DNA of 45,153 nucleotides from CAYJXJ01 sp964374095 (GCA_964374095.1 CAYJXJ010000014.1:1-45153); one strand, 5' to 3'. Positions 34,032 through 42,326 are shown, counted from the stretch's first letter. Notes: generated by a model from the sequence alone, not told the origin. Made by a program: numbers and translations.

Positions 34032-34070
34032 CCCGCCTCTAAAGTTTTAAATGCAGCGAGGCCGTAAACC

Positions 34071-34098
34071 TTGATTTCAGCCGTATTTCTGATATACT
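34071..34098 (+). promoter_or_regulatory. Promoter of the toxin-antitoxin pair
   Basis: TTGATT (34071-34076), a 16-base spacer and TATACT (34093-34098), with AGAGGTGAG just before the antitoxin ATG at 34120. Confidence 0.6.
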
Positions 34099-34119
34099 TT
34101 CTAAAAAGAGGTGAGTGCT

Positions 34120-34287
34120 ATGTCTGTGAGCCAAAAAGCCTATGAACGAGTAAAGGATGAGCTATCCTCCCTCAAACTAACCTTAGATAGCTTATCCAAT
34201 CAGAAATTAATGGAAGAAATCCGCAGGGGTATTGATCAAATCCAAAAGGGGAAATGGACTCGCGTCCGAGATGACATCAAAATATGA
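34120..34287 (+). CDS. Small antitoxin (RelB-like)
   Basis: A 55-residue protein beginning MSVSQKAYERVKDELSSL, with LMEEIRRGIDQIQKGKW near the end. It is a charged, helical protein of the type that precedes RelE/ParE toxins. AGGTGAG lies 6-7 bases before the ATG. It overlaps the toxin by 17 bases. Its A/T-rich codon use contrasts with the neighbours and suggests transfer. Confidence 0.75.
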   Translation: MSVSQKAYERVKDELSSLKLTLDSLSNQKLMEEIRRGIDQIQKGKWTRVRDDIKI

Positions 34288-34540
34288 TATTCGCTGGGCG
34301 CATGACGCCAACAAGGCCCACGATAAACTTGGAGCCGATTACCAAAAAAGATTTAAGCGCATGGTCGGCATTTTGGAAAAAACTCCCTACCATTTCGCCA
34401 AGGCGATCAAGCGGCTCTCGGGCGACCTAGGCGGACTCTACCGCTATCGGGTCGGAAAGCTCAGAATCTTTTACACCATATCGGAGCCGGAGAAGGCGGT
34501 ATATGTCAGCAGCATCGATACACGAGGCGACGCATATTGA
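34271..34540 (+). CDS. RelE/ParE-family toxin
   Basis: An 89-residue protein of the RelE fold: KYDIRWAHDANKAHDKLG, FKRMVGILEKTPYHFAKAIK, and LSGDLGGLYRYRVGKLRIFY with the basic strand typical of ribosome-dependent mRNA interferases. The ATG at 34271 is used because the longer frame overlaps the antitoxin. The pair is followed within 24 bases by the caspase-like gene. Confidence 0.88.
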   Translation: MTSKYDIRWAHDANKAHDKLGADYQKRFKRMVGILEKTPYHFAKAIKRLSGDLGGLYRYRVGKLRIFYTISEPEKAVYVSSIDTRGDAY

Positions 34541-34563
34541 CGGGTACCATAATATTCGGGAAG

Positions 34564-35642
34564 ATGAATGCCGTGCGATTATCTCGTCTCGTGCTGGTTT
34601 TTTCATTCTCTCTCTTCTTTATCTCCGGATGCGCGACGGTACCGCCACTGGCCGATACTCCTTGCTCGGAAGCCGATGCTGGGATTGGAAATTTTTCAGG
34701 AGAATGGCGCACGAATTGGGGGCCTATGACGTTGCGCCAGACGAACCTCGTGGTGCAAGGAGAATATACCCATTCATGAGCGGGCAATGGAGGGGTACGC
34801 GCGTTATTGAAGGAGCTTCTCCCACGGGCCACTCGACTCCAACGCTTGCGGCCGCCTCGGCGCCGACTATCCGGTCCGACGCGGATCGCCCGTTGTACCG
34901 ATTCCCTGAGGATCCTCGAAATTTCGCGTTCGTCGTGGGGGTCGAGAAATACGAAAACTTGCCCGCCGCCGACTTTGCGGAGCGCGACGCGCAGACGATG
35001 CATGACCATTTACTTGCCATGGGCTACCCCGAACGCAACATCATCTTCCTAACCGGCGCCCGGGCGAGCCGAACGGGGATCGAGAAATATCTAGAATCCT
35101 GGCTTCCTCTAAATATCGAAGAGGACTCGCACTTGTTCGTCTATTTCTCGGGGCACGGCGCGCCCGATCCCAAGAGCGGCCAGGCCTTTCTCATGCCTTC
35201 GGACGGGGATGCGAAGTTCATCGAGAATACGGGTTATCCTCTGGGCCGCCTTTATGAGCAACTTGGCGCGCTTAAAGCGCGGCAGATAGTGGTGGCTCTT
35301 GACGCCTGCTTCTCGGGCGCGGGAGGCCGCTCCGTTATCGCCAAGGGAACGCGTCCCTTGGTTACGCAGGCGGATCAGGGGGCCGAGAAGCTCGGACGAA
35401 TCGTGGTCCTTTCAGCTGCGGCAGGAGATGAAATTACCGGGACGGCGGAGGAACAGGGCCACGGGCTATTCACCTACAATCTGCTTCGGGCGCTCAATGA
35501 GGCCAAGGGCGAGGTCACGGTCGGGGGCCTCTACGGCGTCCTACGCCCCAGGGTCCAGGATGCGGCCCGGCGCGATAATCGAGTACAAACGCCGCAGCTT
35601 CTGGCGAACCCCATAGGGGCGCGGGTTAAGTTGGTTCGCTAA
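34564..35642 (+). CDS. Lipoprotein-anchored caspase-like (C14) protein, frameshifted
   Basis: Read in two frames that switch near 34775. The first part is a lipoprotein signal, VLVFSFSLFFISGCATVPPL, with the lipobox Cys, then a beta segment FSGEWRTNWGPMTLRQTNLV. That frame stops at 34777, but the matching continuation (SGQWRGTRVIEG) is in the next frame. The second part holds the caspase fold: FAFVVGVEKYENLPAADFAE, the His in LFVYFSGHGAPD, the Cys in VVALDACFSGAGG, and EEQGHGLFTYNLLRALNE. The catalytic dyad is intact. The total would be about 359 residues. The shift may be a sequencing error or real decay. A caspase anchored in the envelope beside a toxin-antitoxin pair is unusual. Confidence 0.75.
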
Positions 35643-35704
35643 GGAAAGTCCGAAAATATAGGCAGCAACCAGGGTAGCAAGCTGACCAATTTCTCGTCTG
35701 AGAT

Positions 35705-35933
35705 GGACTGCCCGTGGGATACCATACGGATGGTTCCCACTCCCGCGGTCCAGGGACACGCCACCTCGCTGGAAAGCCAGCTCGACCACGAGCACGTCCT
35801 CTTCCAGAAACCGGAGCTCGTGCCCGAGGAGATTCGCACCTTCGTCGGCAAGGAGCCGGTGAAGGACCCGGTCGTGCTCGGCCTTTTCGGCAAGCAGAAT
35901 CCCCAAGTCCCAGGGATGATGGGTCCGAAGTAA
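35705..35933 (+). pseudogene. Duplicated 3' end of the ferredoxin gene
   Basis: 76 codons from DCPWDTIRMVPTPAV to PGMMGPK, the same length (229 bases, no indels) as 33803-34031. The first 30 bases differ at only two or three positions, and later bases diverge much more. Neither iron-sulfur cluster is included. An ATG at 35703 could start it, but there is no ribosome binding site. Confidence 0.85.
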
Positions 35934-35987
35934 TCCCTCGACACGCCGGGACTGACAGCCCTTCATCGTGGATGTCAGGAGCCGAGG

Positions 35988-36033
35988 CGTTTTCCGTCCT
36001 GACGCCATACAGAGGGCGTCAGGGCGGAAAACG
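35988..36033. repeat. Long perfect-type hairpin (19-bp arms)
   Basis: Arms CGTTTTCCGTCCTGACGCC and GGCGTCAGGGCGGAAAACG pair over 19 bases with one mismatch, around an 8-base loop. It lies between the ferredoxin remnant (+) and the LysR gene (-), so it may end transcription from both sides, but no T-run follows either arm outside the stem. A smaller dyad (CTGACA and TGTCAG, 35952-35978) precedes it. Confidence 0.7.
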
Positions 36034-36085
36034 TTATAGTCGAGGGGAGCGACCCTTGCCCGTCCCGGGGCCCGGCGCGATTTGC

Positions 36086-36970
36086 CTAGACCGCCAAAGA
36101 ACGTCGGAGCGTCTGGCAGAGGCGATTGAGCACGCGCGTGCGCTGCCGATGCTTGGGCCAGACGGCCGCGATGCGATAGGGCGCGTTCCAGCGCTTGGGC
36201 CTGATCCCGACCAGCCCCGGCCGGAGGCCAACGATCCAATCCGGGAAGAGGCTCCACGAGGGCGAGGAGAGCAGCCGCGCCGTCGCGACCTCGTAGCTGT
36301 CGAAGACGCACTCGGCGCGCGGCTTGATGCCGAACGCGTCGAACATGGGGTGCATCTCGCAGTTGTCGACGCCCTGGAACGACTTCGGCAGCGCGGCGGG
36401 GTAGCGGCTGAGCTCGCGCCCGAGCTTGGCGGGCGCCGCCTTCAGCGCGGGATGCCCGCGCCGGACGACCAAGACCAGCGTCCCGTCGCGCAGCGTCTCG
36501 GACTCGAGCCGCGTGTTGACCTGCGGGCTGAAGCAGACACCGAAGTCGTACTCGCCCGCGGCGACGCCGACGGCGGCCTGGGCCGAGCGCAGGGTGTAGA
36601 TTTCCGCGGTCAGCCGGGGGCTGCCTGCCTGGATCTCGGACCAGGCCGGCATCAGGTAACGGGAACACAGCAGATGCGTCGCCGCCAGCCGGTAGTAGCC
36701 CTGCAGCTCCGCCTCCTCCGAGGTCAGCATCTCCTTGAGGGCCTCGAGGTCGCTGATGAAGCGGCCCGCGTGCTCCATCAGGAGCTTTCCCGAGGCGGTC
36801 AGGAAGATGTTCTTGCCCCTCTTGACGAACAGCTCGCGGTCCAGCTCACGCTCCAGGGCGGCGATGCTGTGGCTGATGGCGCTCGGGCTGATGGCGACGA
36901 TCGCCGCCGCCTTGGCGATGTGCTGGTGGCGCGCCGCTTCCAGGAAATAGCGGAGTTGCTCTATCGTCAT
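36086..36970 (-). CDS. LysR-type transcriptional regulator
   Basis: A 294-residue regulator. The N-terminal winged helix-turn-helix is typical: MTIEQLRYFLEAARHQHIAK, AISPSAISHSIAALERELD, LFVKRGKNIFLTASG. The effector domain follows (about 90-290). It is divergent from the cupin-MetRS gene across a 77-base AT-rich region that holds a T-N11-A dyad, the classical arrangement for a LysR protein controlling its neighbour. The effector is unknown; a pathway product or precursor is likely. Confidence 0.93.
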   Translation of the reverse strand: MTIEQLRYFLEAARHQHIAKAAAIVAISPSAISHSIAALERELDRELFVKRGKNIFLTASGKLLMEHAGRFISDLEALKEMLTSEEAELQGYYRLAATHLLCSRYLMPAWSEIQAGSPRLTAEIYTLRSAQAAVGVAAGEYDFGVCFSPQVNTRLESETLRDGTLVLVVRRGHPALKAAPAKLGRELSRYPAALPKSFQGVDNCEMHPMFDAFGIKPRAECVFDSYEVATARLLSSPSWSLFPDWIVGLRPGLVGIRPKRWNAPYRIAAVWPKHRQRTRVLNRLCQTLRRSLAV

Positions 36971-36976
36971 ACATGA

Positions 36977-36993
36977 ATTATTCTCAGCATAAT
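36977..36993. promoter_or_regulatory. Candidate LysR-binding dyad
   Basis: ATTAT-N7-ATAAT is a perfect inverted repeat containing the T-N11-A pattern of LysR boxes. It lies 8 bases before the LysR ATG, with an AT-rich TATAAT (minus strand, 37006-37001) next to it. Confidence 0.5.
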
Positions 36994-37010
36994 CGAATAT
37001 ATTATATCAC

Positions 37011-37040
37011 TTTACTGTGCTCCTGGTCCGGTGCTATTCT
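37011..37040 (+). promoter_or_regulatory. Promoter of the hydrazine-type cluster
   Basis: TTTACT (37011-37016), an 18-base spacer and TATTCT (37035-37040) preceded by TGC (extended -10). The ATG at 37048 is 8 bases after the -10 box, so the message would be nearly leaderless. Confidence 0.45.
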
Positions 37041-37047
37041 AAACGAC

Positions 37048-39018
37048 ATGAAGATACAGCGACTTGGCGAGAGCGGCCTGAAGCGCGAATACGGCATCCT
37101 GTGCCAACGGGTCGATCCCGCCCCCGGGGCCGGGGAAATCCCGTTCGGCGCCGCCTGGTGCGTGATCGAGCCGGGCGGGAGCACGACCCCGCACCGCCAC
37201 TCTGAGGCCGAGACCTTCTTCATCCTCGAGGGGCGGGGCGTGATGTCGATCGGCGACGAGCGCGCTCCGGTGTCCAAGGGCGATGCCCCATTCATCCCGC
37301 CTCAGACCGTTCACGCGGTGGAGAACGCGTCGGAGTCGGAGACGCTGGTCTTCCTGTCAACATGGTGGGAGCGCCGCGCGGCGCGCACCCGGCGCGCGCG
37401 GGTGACGGCGGCCCCGCCGACCCCCAACGGCGACTTGCATCTGGGGCATCTCTCCGGTCCCTACATCGCCGCGGATGCGAGGAGGCGCTACTTGGGGCTG
37501 CGCGGAGTCTCGGCGTCCACCCTGACGGGCTCCGACGACCATCAGAGCTACGTAGCGGCCAAGGCCGAGCAGGCCGGGCAATCGCCCGAGGCCGTGGCGG
37601 GGCGCTACGCCCGCTCGATCGAGAGGACCTTGGCGGACGCCAACATCGCCGTGGACCGCTTCGTCAAGCCCCAGGACGAACCCGCGTACCGCGCTTTCGT
37701 GCAGGACTCGTTCCGGCGCCTGGCGGCCGAGGGCAAGCTGATCCCCAGACGCGTCGACTCTCTCTATTGCGAGCCTTGCGGCCGGCACCTGTACGAGGCC
37801 TGGGCCGGCGGGCTGTGCCCGCGCTGCGGCTCGGCGACGAACGCGCACGGCTGCGAGCAATGCGCGTTCATCAACGACGGGATCGACTTGCGGGGCCCGC
37901 GCTGCAATCGCTGCCGCCGCCCCGCGTCCGCGCGCCCCGTCGTGAAGTTCTACTTTCCGTTGAGCCGCTACGCCGACGAATTGCGCCGCTTTCACGGGGC
38001 CGTCGCGATGAGCGCGCGGCTGCGGGAGCTGGCCGCGGCCTCCCTGGACCGGGGGCTGGCGGACATCGGCGTCAGCCACGTCTCCGACTGGGGCATCCCC
38101 GTTCCCGTGCCGGACTTCGAGGGGCAGACGGTCTCCGCGTGGTTCGAGATGGCGATGGGCTACGCGCAGGCCGCCGAACCGGACCTCGAGACCGAGCAGT
38201 TCTTCGGGTTCGACAACGCATTCTTCTACGCCGCCGTCATCCCGGCCATGATGCTCGCCCGCGATCCCGCCGTCCGGCTCCCGGCCGCCTTGATCTGCAA
38301 CGAGTTCCTGCGCTTGGACGGCTCGAAGTTTTCAACCAGCCGCGGCCACGCGATCTGGGCGGACGAGCTGCTTGCGAAGGTCGGCGCCGACGCGCTGCGC
38401 TTTGGTCTATCCTACTGCCGGCCGGAGAAGGAGCAGACCAATTTCACCCTGGAGGAGTTTGGCGCGCTGGTGGAGGGCGAGCTGACCGGTCAATGGGAGG
38501 CTTGGATCAACGGCTTAGACCGAGAGCTCGCCGCCTGCTGGGGCCGGCGCGCGCCGGCGCGGCTTAAGGCCCCGCCGGAGGCGACCGCCGTCGAGCGCCG
38601 GCTGCGGGCCCTCGTCGACGAGACGGCGCGGGCCTACGACGGCGAGTCCTTCTCGACCGCGGCCGCGGCGCGGGCTCTGTGCGAGCTCGTCCGGGAGGGG
38701 CGCGGCATCGCGCGGCTCAGGGAGAGCCTTCCCGGGACCGGCATTCGCGATCCCAGGCGGGACGGCTTGCTGATGCTCGAGCTGACCGCTCTCCGGACGC
38801 TCGCGTTCCTGGCCGCGCCCTTGATGCCGGAGTTCTCGGAGAGGACGCTCGCCGCGCTCGGTTTGGCCGTCGGCTCGATCGGCTGGGAGAGCTCCGTCGC
38901 GTCGCCACAGGAGGGGATGGAGCTCAGGTCTATCGCGACTCGCGAGTTCTCCCGGGCCGCGCGGGCGCTGCGCGAGTTCCGGGCGCGCCGCGGTTGGGCG
39001 GCGCTGGTTGGGGCCTGA
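37048..39018 (+). CDS. Cupin-methionyl-tRNA synthetase-like fusion (putative hydrazine synthetase)
   Basis: A 656-residue two-domain protein. Residues 1-110 are a cupin with an intact metal site: His49, His51 and Glu55 in HRHSEAETFFILEGRG, and His89 in PPQTVHAVEN. Residues 115-656 resemble class I MetRS: the HIGH-type HLGH (131-134), two zinc knuckles (CEPC, CPRC, CEQC, CNRC) and the KMSKS-type KFSTS (427-431), followed by a helical bundle with a degenerate anticodon-binding part. Known cupin/MetRS-like didomain enzymes (for example from s56-p1 and triacsin pathways) use ATP to join an N-hydroxylated lysine to an amino acid and rearrange it to an N-N bond. The next gene, an N-hydroxylase, fits that partner. 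The domains are certain; the reaction here is inference. It is not the housekeeping MetRS. Confidence 0.85.
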   Translation: MKIQRLGESGLKREYGILCQRVDPAPGAGEIPFGAAWCVIEPGGSTTPHRHSEAETFFILEGRGVMSIGDERAPVSKGDAPFIPPQTVHAVENASESETLVFLSTWWERRAARTRRARVTAAPPTPNGDLHLGHLSGPYIAADARRRYLGLRGVSASTLTGSDDHQSYVAAKAEQAGQSPEAVAGRYARSIERTLADANIAVDRFVKPQDEPAYRAFVQDSFRRLAAEGKLIPRRVDSLYCEPCGRHLYEAWAGGLCPRCGSATNAHGCEQCAFINDGIDLRGPRCNRCRRPASARPVVKFYFPLSRYADELRRFHGAVAMSARLRELAAASLDRGLADIGVSHVSDWGIPVPVPDFEGQTVSAWFEMAMGYAQAAEPDLETEQFFGFDNAFFYAAVIPAMMLARDPAVRLPAALICNEFLRLDGSKFSTSRGHAIWADELLAKVGADALRFGLSYCRPEKEQTNFTLEEFGALVEGELTGQWEAWINGLDRELAACWGRRAPARLKAPPEATAVERRLRALVDETARAYDGESFSTAAAARALCELVREGRGIARLRESLPGTGIRDPRRDGLLMLELTALRTLAFLAAPLMPEFSERTLAALGLAVGSIGWESSVASPQEGMELRSIATREFSRAARALREFRARRGWAALVGA

Positions 39019-39025
39019 GTCCCCC

Positions 39026-40966
39026 ATGCGCGCTCAGCAGCTGATCATCATCGGGGCCGGACCGAAGGCGATGGCCATCGCGTCCAAGGCCGACGTGCTC
39101 CGGAGGCGGGGTCTCGCGGCACCCGAAATCCACATCATCGAGAAGACGGCGGTCGGGGCGCATTGGACCGGAGGCTCCGGCTACACCAACGGGAAGATCA
39201 AGCTCGGGACCTCGCCGGAGAAGGATGTCGGCTTCCCCTACGACTCGGTGTGCTGGGGGAAAGGCATCGACGAAAGTGTCAACCGCGGCATGCACGAGTA
39301 CTCCTGGCAGAGCTTCCTGATCTCCCAGAACCTCTACGCCGACTGGGTCGACCGCGGACGGCCCGCGCCCGAGCACCGACTCTGGGCTCAATATCTGCAA
39401 TGGGTCTCCCAGCGCCTGGGGGCTGGTATTCATTTTCATCAGGGGGAGGTCGTTGCGATCGACATCCGCGAGGGCCGCTGGGCCGTGCGCTTCGTTTCGG
39501 CCGCCGGGACGTCCGCGCCGGTTGCGGGGGAGGGGCTGGTCCTGACCGGTCCTGGAAGGACCAAGGTCCCATTCACGCTTCCCGATCACGAGCGTGTGCT
39601 CACCGCGGAGACGTTTTGGAAGGCGCAGGGCCGCATCGAGGTTGACTCCGCGCGCGTGGCCGTCGTCGGCACCGGGGAGAGCGCCGCGTCAATCGCGATG
39701 TCTTTGGCCTCGATCGACAAGGCGTCGCTCGCCATCGAGATCGTCAGCCCGCAGGCGATGGCCTACTCGCGCGGGGAGAGCTTCCTCGAGAACCGGGTCT
39801 ACTCCAATCCGGAGAACGGTCCGTGGGATCGGCTGACCATGGAGGACCGCCGTCGTTTCATCCACCGTACCGATCGCGGCGTGTTCTCGCTGCACGCGCA
39901 GAGGACGCTTGACCAGGCGCGCTCCATCGACATCGTGCCCGGGCGGCTGCGCGCGCTCGTCCCCGACGGGCCGCGCCGCGTCGTCGCCCGCGTCGAGTAC
40001 GACGGTCGCGCGGAGTCGCGCCTTTACGACTACGTCGTCATCGCGACGGGCGGAGACCCGTTGGCGTTCATCGACGAACTGGCGACCCCGGAGGCCCGGG
40101 CCCGGATACTCTCGAAAGCGGGGCTTCCGTCCTTGGCGCAGGCGGGCGTGGAGCGGAGCATCGACCGGAACCTGTCGATCCGGGGCCTGGAGCCACGGCT
40201 TCACGTCCCGATGCTGTCGGCCTTAGCCCAGGGACCCGGCTTCGCGAACCTGAGCTGTCTGGGCAGGCTGTCGGACCGCATACTAGAGGCGTACGTCCCG
40301 AAGCCGGCCGCAAAGAACGAGGAGGCCGTCATGAACACGAGCTCGATCTCAGTCGTCGACGTCGGCGCCAAGGACGCCATCAACCGGCTGCGCCTGGACG
40401 AATACTCCAAGGCGACGGGGTTCTCGGTGAAGCCGGCGGGCATCCTGTGGAACCGCTCCGATGAGCAGAGCACGGTGCTGGCGCTGCGGGAGAATGGAGA
40501 AATACTCGCGACGATGAGGCTCGAGTTCGTTACGGACCTCGACGTGGTCGAACGTAAGATGGAGTGCCGCTGGGTGTTCGAGCCGGTCCGGTTTCCGGCC
40601 ATGATCCTCAGCAAGGCCGCGACGCGATCGGTGAATCAAGGGAGGGGCTTCAACGCTTGCCTGCGCTACTGGGCACTGAAGATCGCCGAGGGCTGGGGAA
40701 CGCGGCAGATGATCGGGACGTTTACCGCGGGCTCGCCGCGGGAGAGCTCCATGAAGGCGATGGGCTACCGGTTTTATCGCAACGAGGAGGGCTGGCACAA
40801 GAACGACTACCAGGCCAAGGCCCCGGTCGTCGTGGCGGTCCTGGAGCTGGCGACGGAGTTGGAGCGCGCCTTGGCGGAGTGCGCCCGCATCGCCGGGCCG
40901 TCGCTGGAGCAATTCCCTTGGGCGGGGCCGCTTCCGGAGAGAAAGAGTGTCACCGCCGTCAAGTAG
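39026..40966 (+). CDS. Lysine/ornithine N-hydroxylase fused to a GNAT-like acyltransferase domain
   Basis: 646 residues. The first 430 match flavin N-monooxygenases of the IucD/SidA/PvdA type: the FAD loop IIIGAGPKAMAIASK (GAGPKA 10-15), an NTNGKIKLGTSPEKD-like substrate region after GGSGY, the NADPH loop VVGTGESAASIA (215-220), and DYVVIATGGDP. They would hydroxylate a side-chain amine (Lys or Orn) with O2 and NADPH. From about residue 445 a second domain follows (EYSKATGF, EILATMRLEFV, GFNACLRYWALKIAEGWG, MKAMGYRFYRN), most like GNAT/FeeM-type N-acyltransferases. A perfect AGGAGG with 5-base spacing precedes an in-frame ATG (codon 436) at the domain joint. The gene starts 7 bases after the cupin-MetRS stop. 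Confidence 0.82.
   Translation: MRAQQLIIIGAGPKAMAIASKADVLRRRGLAAPEIHIIEKTAVGAHWTGGSGYTNGKIKLGTSPEKDVGFPYDSVCWGKGIDESVNRGMHEYSWQSFLISQNLYADWVDRGRPAPEHRLWAQYLQWVSQRLGAGIHFHQGEVVAIDIREGRWAVRFVSAAGTSAPVAGEGLVLTGPGRTKVPFTLPDHERVLTAETFWKAQGRIEVDSARVAVVGTGESAASIAMSLASIDKASLAIEIVSPQAMAYSRGESFLENRVYSNPENGPWDRLTMEDRRRFIHRTDRGVFSLHAQRTLDQARSIDIVPGRLRALVPDGPRRVVARVEYDGRAESRLYDYVVIATGGDPLAFIDELATPEARARILSKAGLPSLAQAGVERSIDRNLSIRGLEPRLHVPMLSALAQGPGFANLSCLGRLSDRILEAYVPKPAAKNEEAVMNTSSISVVDVGAKDAINRLRLDEYSKATGFSVKPAGILWNRSDEQSTVLALRENGEILATMRLEFVTDLDVVERKMECRWVFEPVRFPAMILSKAATRSVNQGRGFNACLRYWALKIAEGWGTRQMIGTFTAGSPRESSMKAMGYRFYRNEEGWHKNDYQAKAPVVVAVLELATELERALAECARIAGPSLEQFPWAGPLPERKSVTAVK
40320..40333 (+). promoter_or_regulatory. 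Internal ribosome binding site and start inside the N-hydroxylase gene
   Basis: AGGAGG (40320-40325), 5 bases, then ATG at 40331, in frame, exactly at the boundary between monooxygenase and acyltransferase domains. Initiation here would make the GNAT-like domain alone (211 residues). Confidence 0.5.
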
Positions 40967-40970
40967 AGCG

Positions 40971-42326
40971 ATGCCTTCCATGAGCCACGCCTTCGTGCTG
41001 CCGCTTTATCTCGCCCTTCACTGCGGGCACGCCCTCGCCCTGAAGCAGCTCGCGCGCTGCGAATACTCGCAGGCCGACACCCTGATCTTCCAGGGGCTCG
41101 CCTGCATGGGCTGCGCCTGGCTCTCGGCCCGATTTCGCAAGGCGAGCCTGGTTCCCAGGAACATCCGGCTGCAGGCGGCCCGTCTCGTCATCGCGGGCGC
41201 GGCGCTGTCGCTCTTGACCATGAGCTATTGGCACGTCAACGCGGCCACCGTCGAGATGATCTCGAGCATGGACATCGCCCTGCTGATACTGATGGGAGCG
41301 TGGACCGGGGAGTCCTACTCGCCGCGCCAACGCGCGCTGGCGCTCGCGAGTCTCGCGTTGGGGGCGTTGCTGGTCGTGGCGGCGCGCGGCCCCGCGGAGC
41401 GGGTCATGGGCTACGGCATGGCCTTTCTCGGGACCGCGGGGGTCGCCGTCGGGTATCTGGTGCTGAAGTCCTCGGCCGAGACGGAGAACGACTCGGTCAC
41501 GTCCTTCGTCGCGGGCCTGGCGATCCTGGGCTTCGGGTTCGCCGGACGAGGCATTTCCGCCGGCGGCGCGGCGGTGTCGGGCGCCCTGGTCGCGGGCCTC
41601 GCGGGCGTCATGATGTTCTGGATCTATGAGCTGACGCTCTTCCTCTACCGCCGCATGGACATCGGCTCCGCCGAGTACCCGACCCTCGTCTCGGCGCTGC
41701 TGGTGCTGCCGCTCGAGCGCGCGTTGTTTGCGACGCGCTTCAACCCGCTCTACGTCTTCTCCATCGTCGCCAACGCGGCGGTGCTGGGGCTGGCGCTGTT
41801 CAACGGCAGGCGAGACCGCGTCTGCCTGCTTCGGCCGGTGCCTCCGGTTCGGCAGAGCACGCCAATCACCTGCGGTCCGGCGTCGCTCGACAGCGTGCTC
41901 CGGTATTGGGGCAAGGCCTCACCCGGCGAGCTTGCGCTGTCCGAGCAACTGGGGACGCTGGCGGCCGGCGTGACGCGGCCCGAGGAGCTGGCGCACCTGG
42001 CGCGCCGATTCGGGCTGGACGCGGAGCTGCGCGAGCGACTCCAGATCGAGGATCTGGAGGGGTTCCTCCGCGACGGCGAGACGGCCATCGTGATCTGGAA
42101 CGACGACGGCGGGCATTACAGCGTCCTCACCGGGATCGACGACGCGCATGTCCACCTGATGGACCCATGGCCCGATCCCGCTCATCCGGGCACGTACCGC
42201 TCGATCCCGATCGGCTCGTTCCGATCGAATTGGCATGGACAATACTGTCGTCGAGCCGCCATCCGCATCAAAGGAGACCCGATCCATGGAGCTGACGAGC
42301 GAACTCCGACGCATGCCGGAGCCTGA
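40971..42326 (+). CDS. DMT/EamA-type transporter fused to a C39-peptidase-like domain
   Basis: 451 residues. The first 275 or so are about ten membrane helices of drug/metabolite transporter type (LPLYLALHCGHALALKQ, AARLVIAGAALSLLTMSYWH, MISSMDIALLILMGAW). The C-terminal 160 form a papain-like C39 domain: Cys in QSTPITCGPASLDSVLRYWG, His in GGHYSVLTGID and Asp in LMDPWPD, the complete triad of bacteriocin-leader peptidases. C39 domains normally sit on ABC exporters at the N-terminus; here one is at the C-terminus of a secondary transporter. Export of the cluster product, with cleavage of a peptide or amide, is a possible role. The ATG at 40971 is chosen; GTG 40947 overlaps the previous gene. 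Confidence 0.8.
   Translation: MPSMSHAFVLPLYLALHCGHALALKQLARCEYSQADTLIFQGLACMGCAWLSARFRKASLVPRNIRLQAARLVIAGAALSLLTMSYWHVNAATVEMISSMDIALLILMGAWTGESYSPRQRALALASLALGALLVVAARGPAERVMGYGMAFLGTAGVAVGYLVLKSSAETENDSVTSFVAGLAILGFGFAGRGISAGGAAVSGALVAGLAGVMMFWIYELTLFLYRRMDIGSAEYPTLVSALLVLPLERALFATRFNPLYVFSIVANAAVLGLALFNGRRDRVCLLRPVPPVRQSTPITCGPASLDSVLRYWGKASPGELALSEQLGTLAAGVTRPEELAHLARRFGLDAELRERLQIEDLEGFLRDGETAIVIWNDDGGHYSVLTGIDDAHVHLMDPWPDPAHPGTYRSIPIGSFRSNWHGQYCRRAAIRIKGDPIHGADERTPTHAGA

Noticed and set aside
35541..36668. Minus-strand frame of 375 codons across the ferredoxin remnant and LysR gene
   Set aside because: It overlaps the hairpin and the LysR gene in another frame and has no domain; a GC-rich shadow.
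37048..39018. Housekeeping methionyl-tRNA synthetase
   Set aside because: An N-terminal cupin, a degenerate anticodon-binding end and a biosynthetic neighbourhood argue for a paralogue with a new role.
40331..40966. LuxI-type homoserine-lactone synthase
   Set aside because: The GNAT-like domain shares a general pattern (EILATMRL), but I could not place the set of invariant LuxI residues; GNAT/FeeM-like is the most that can be said.
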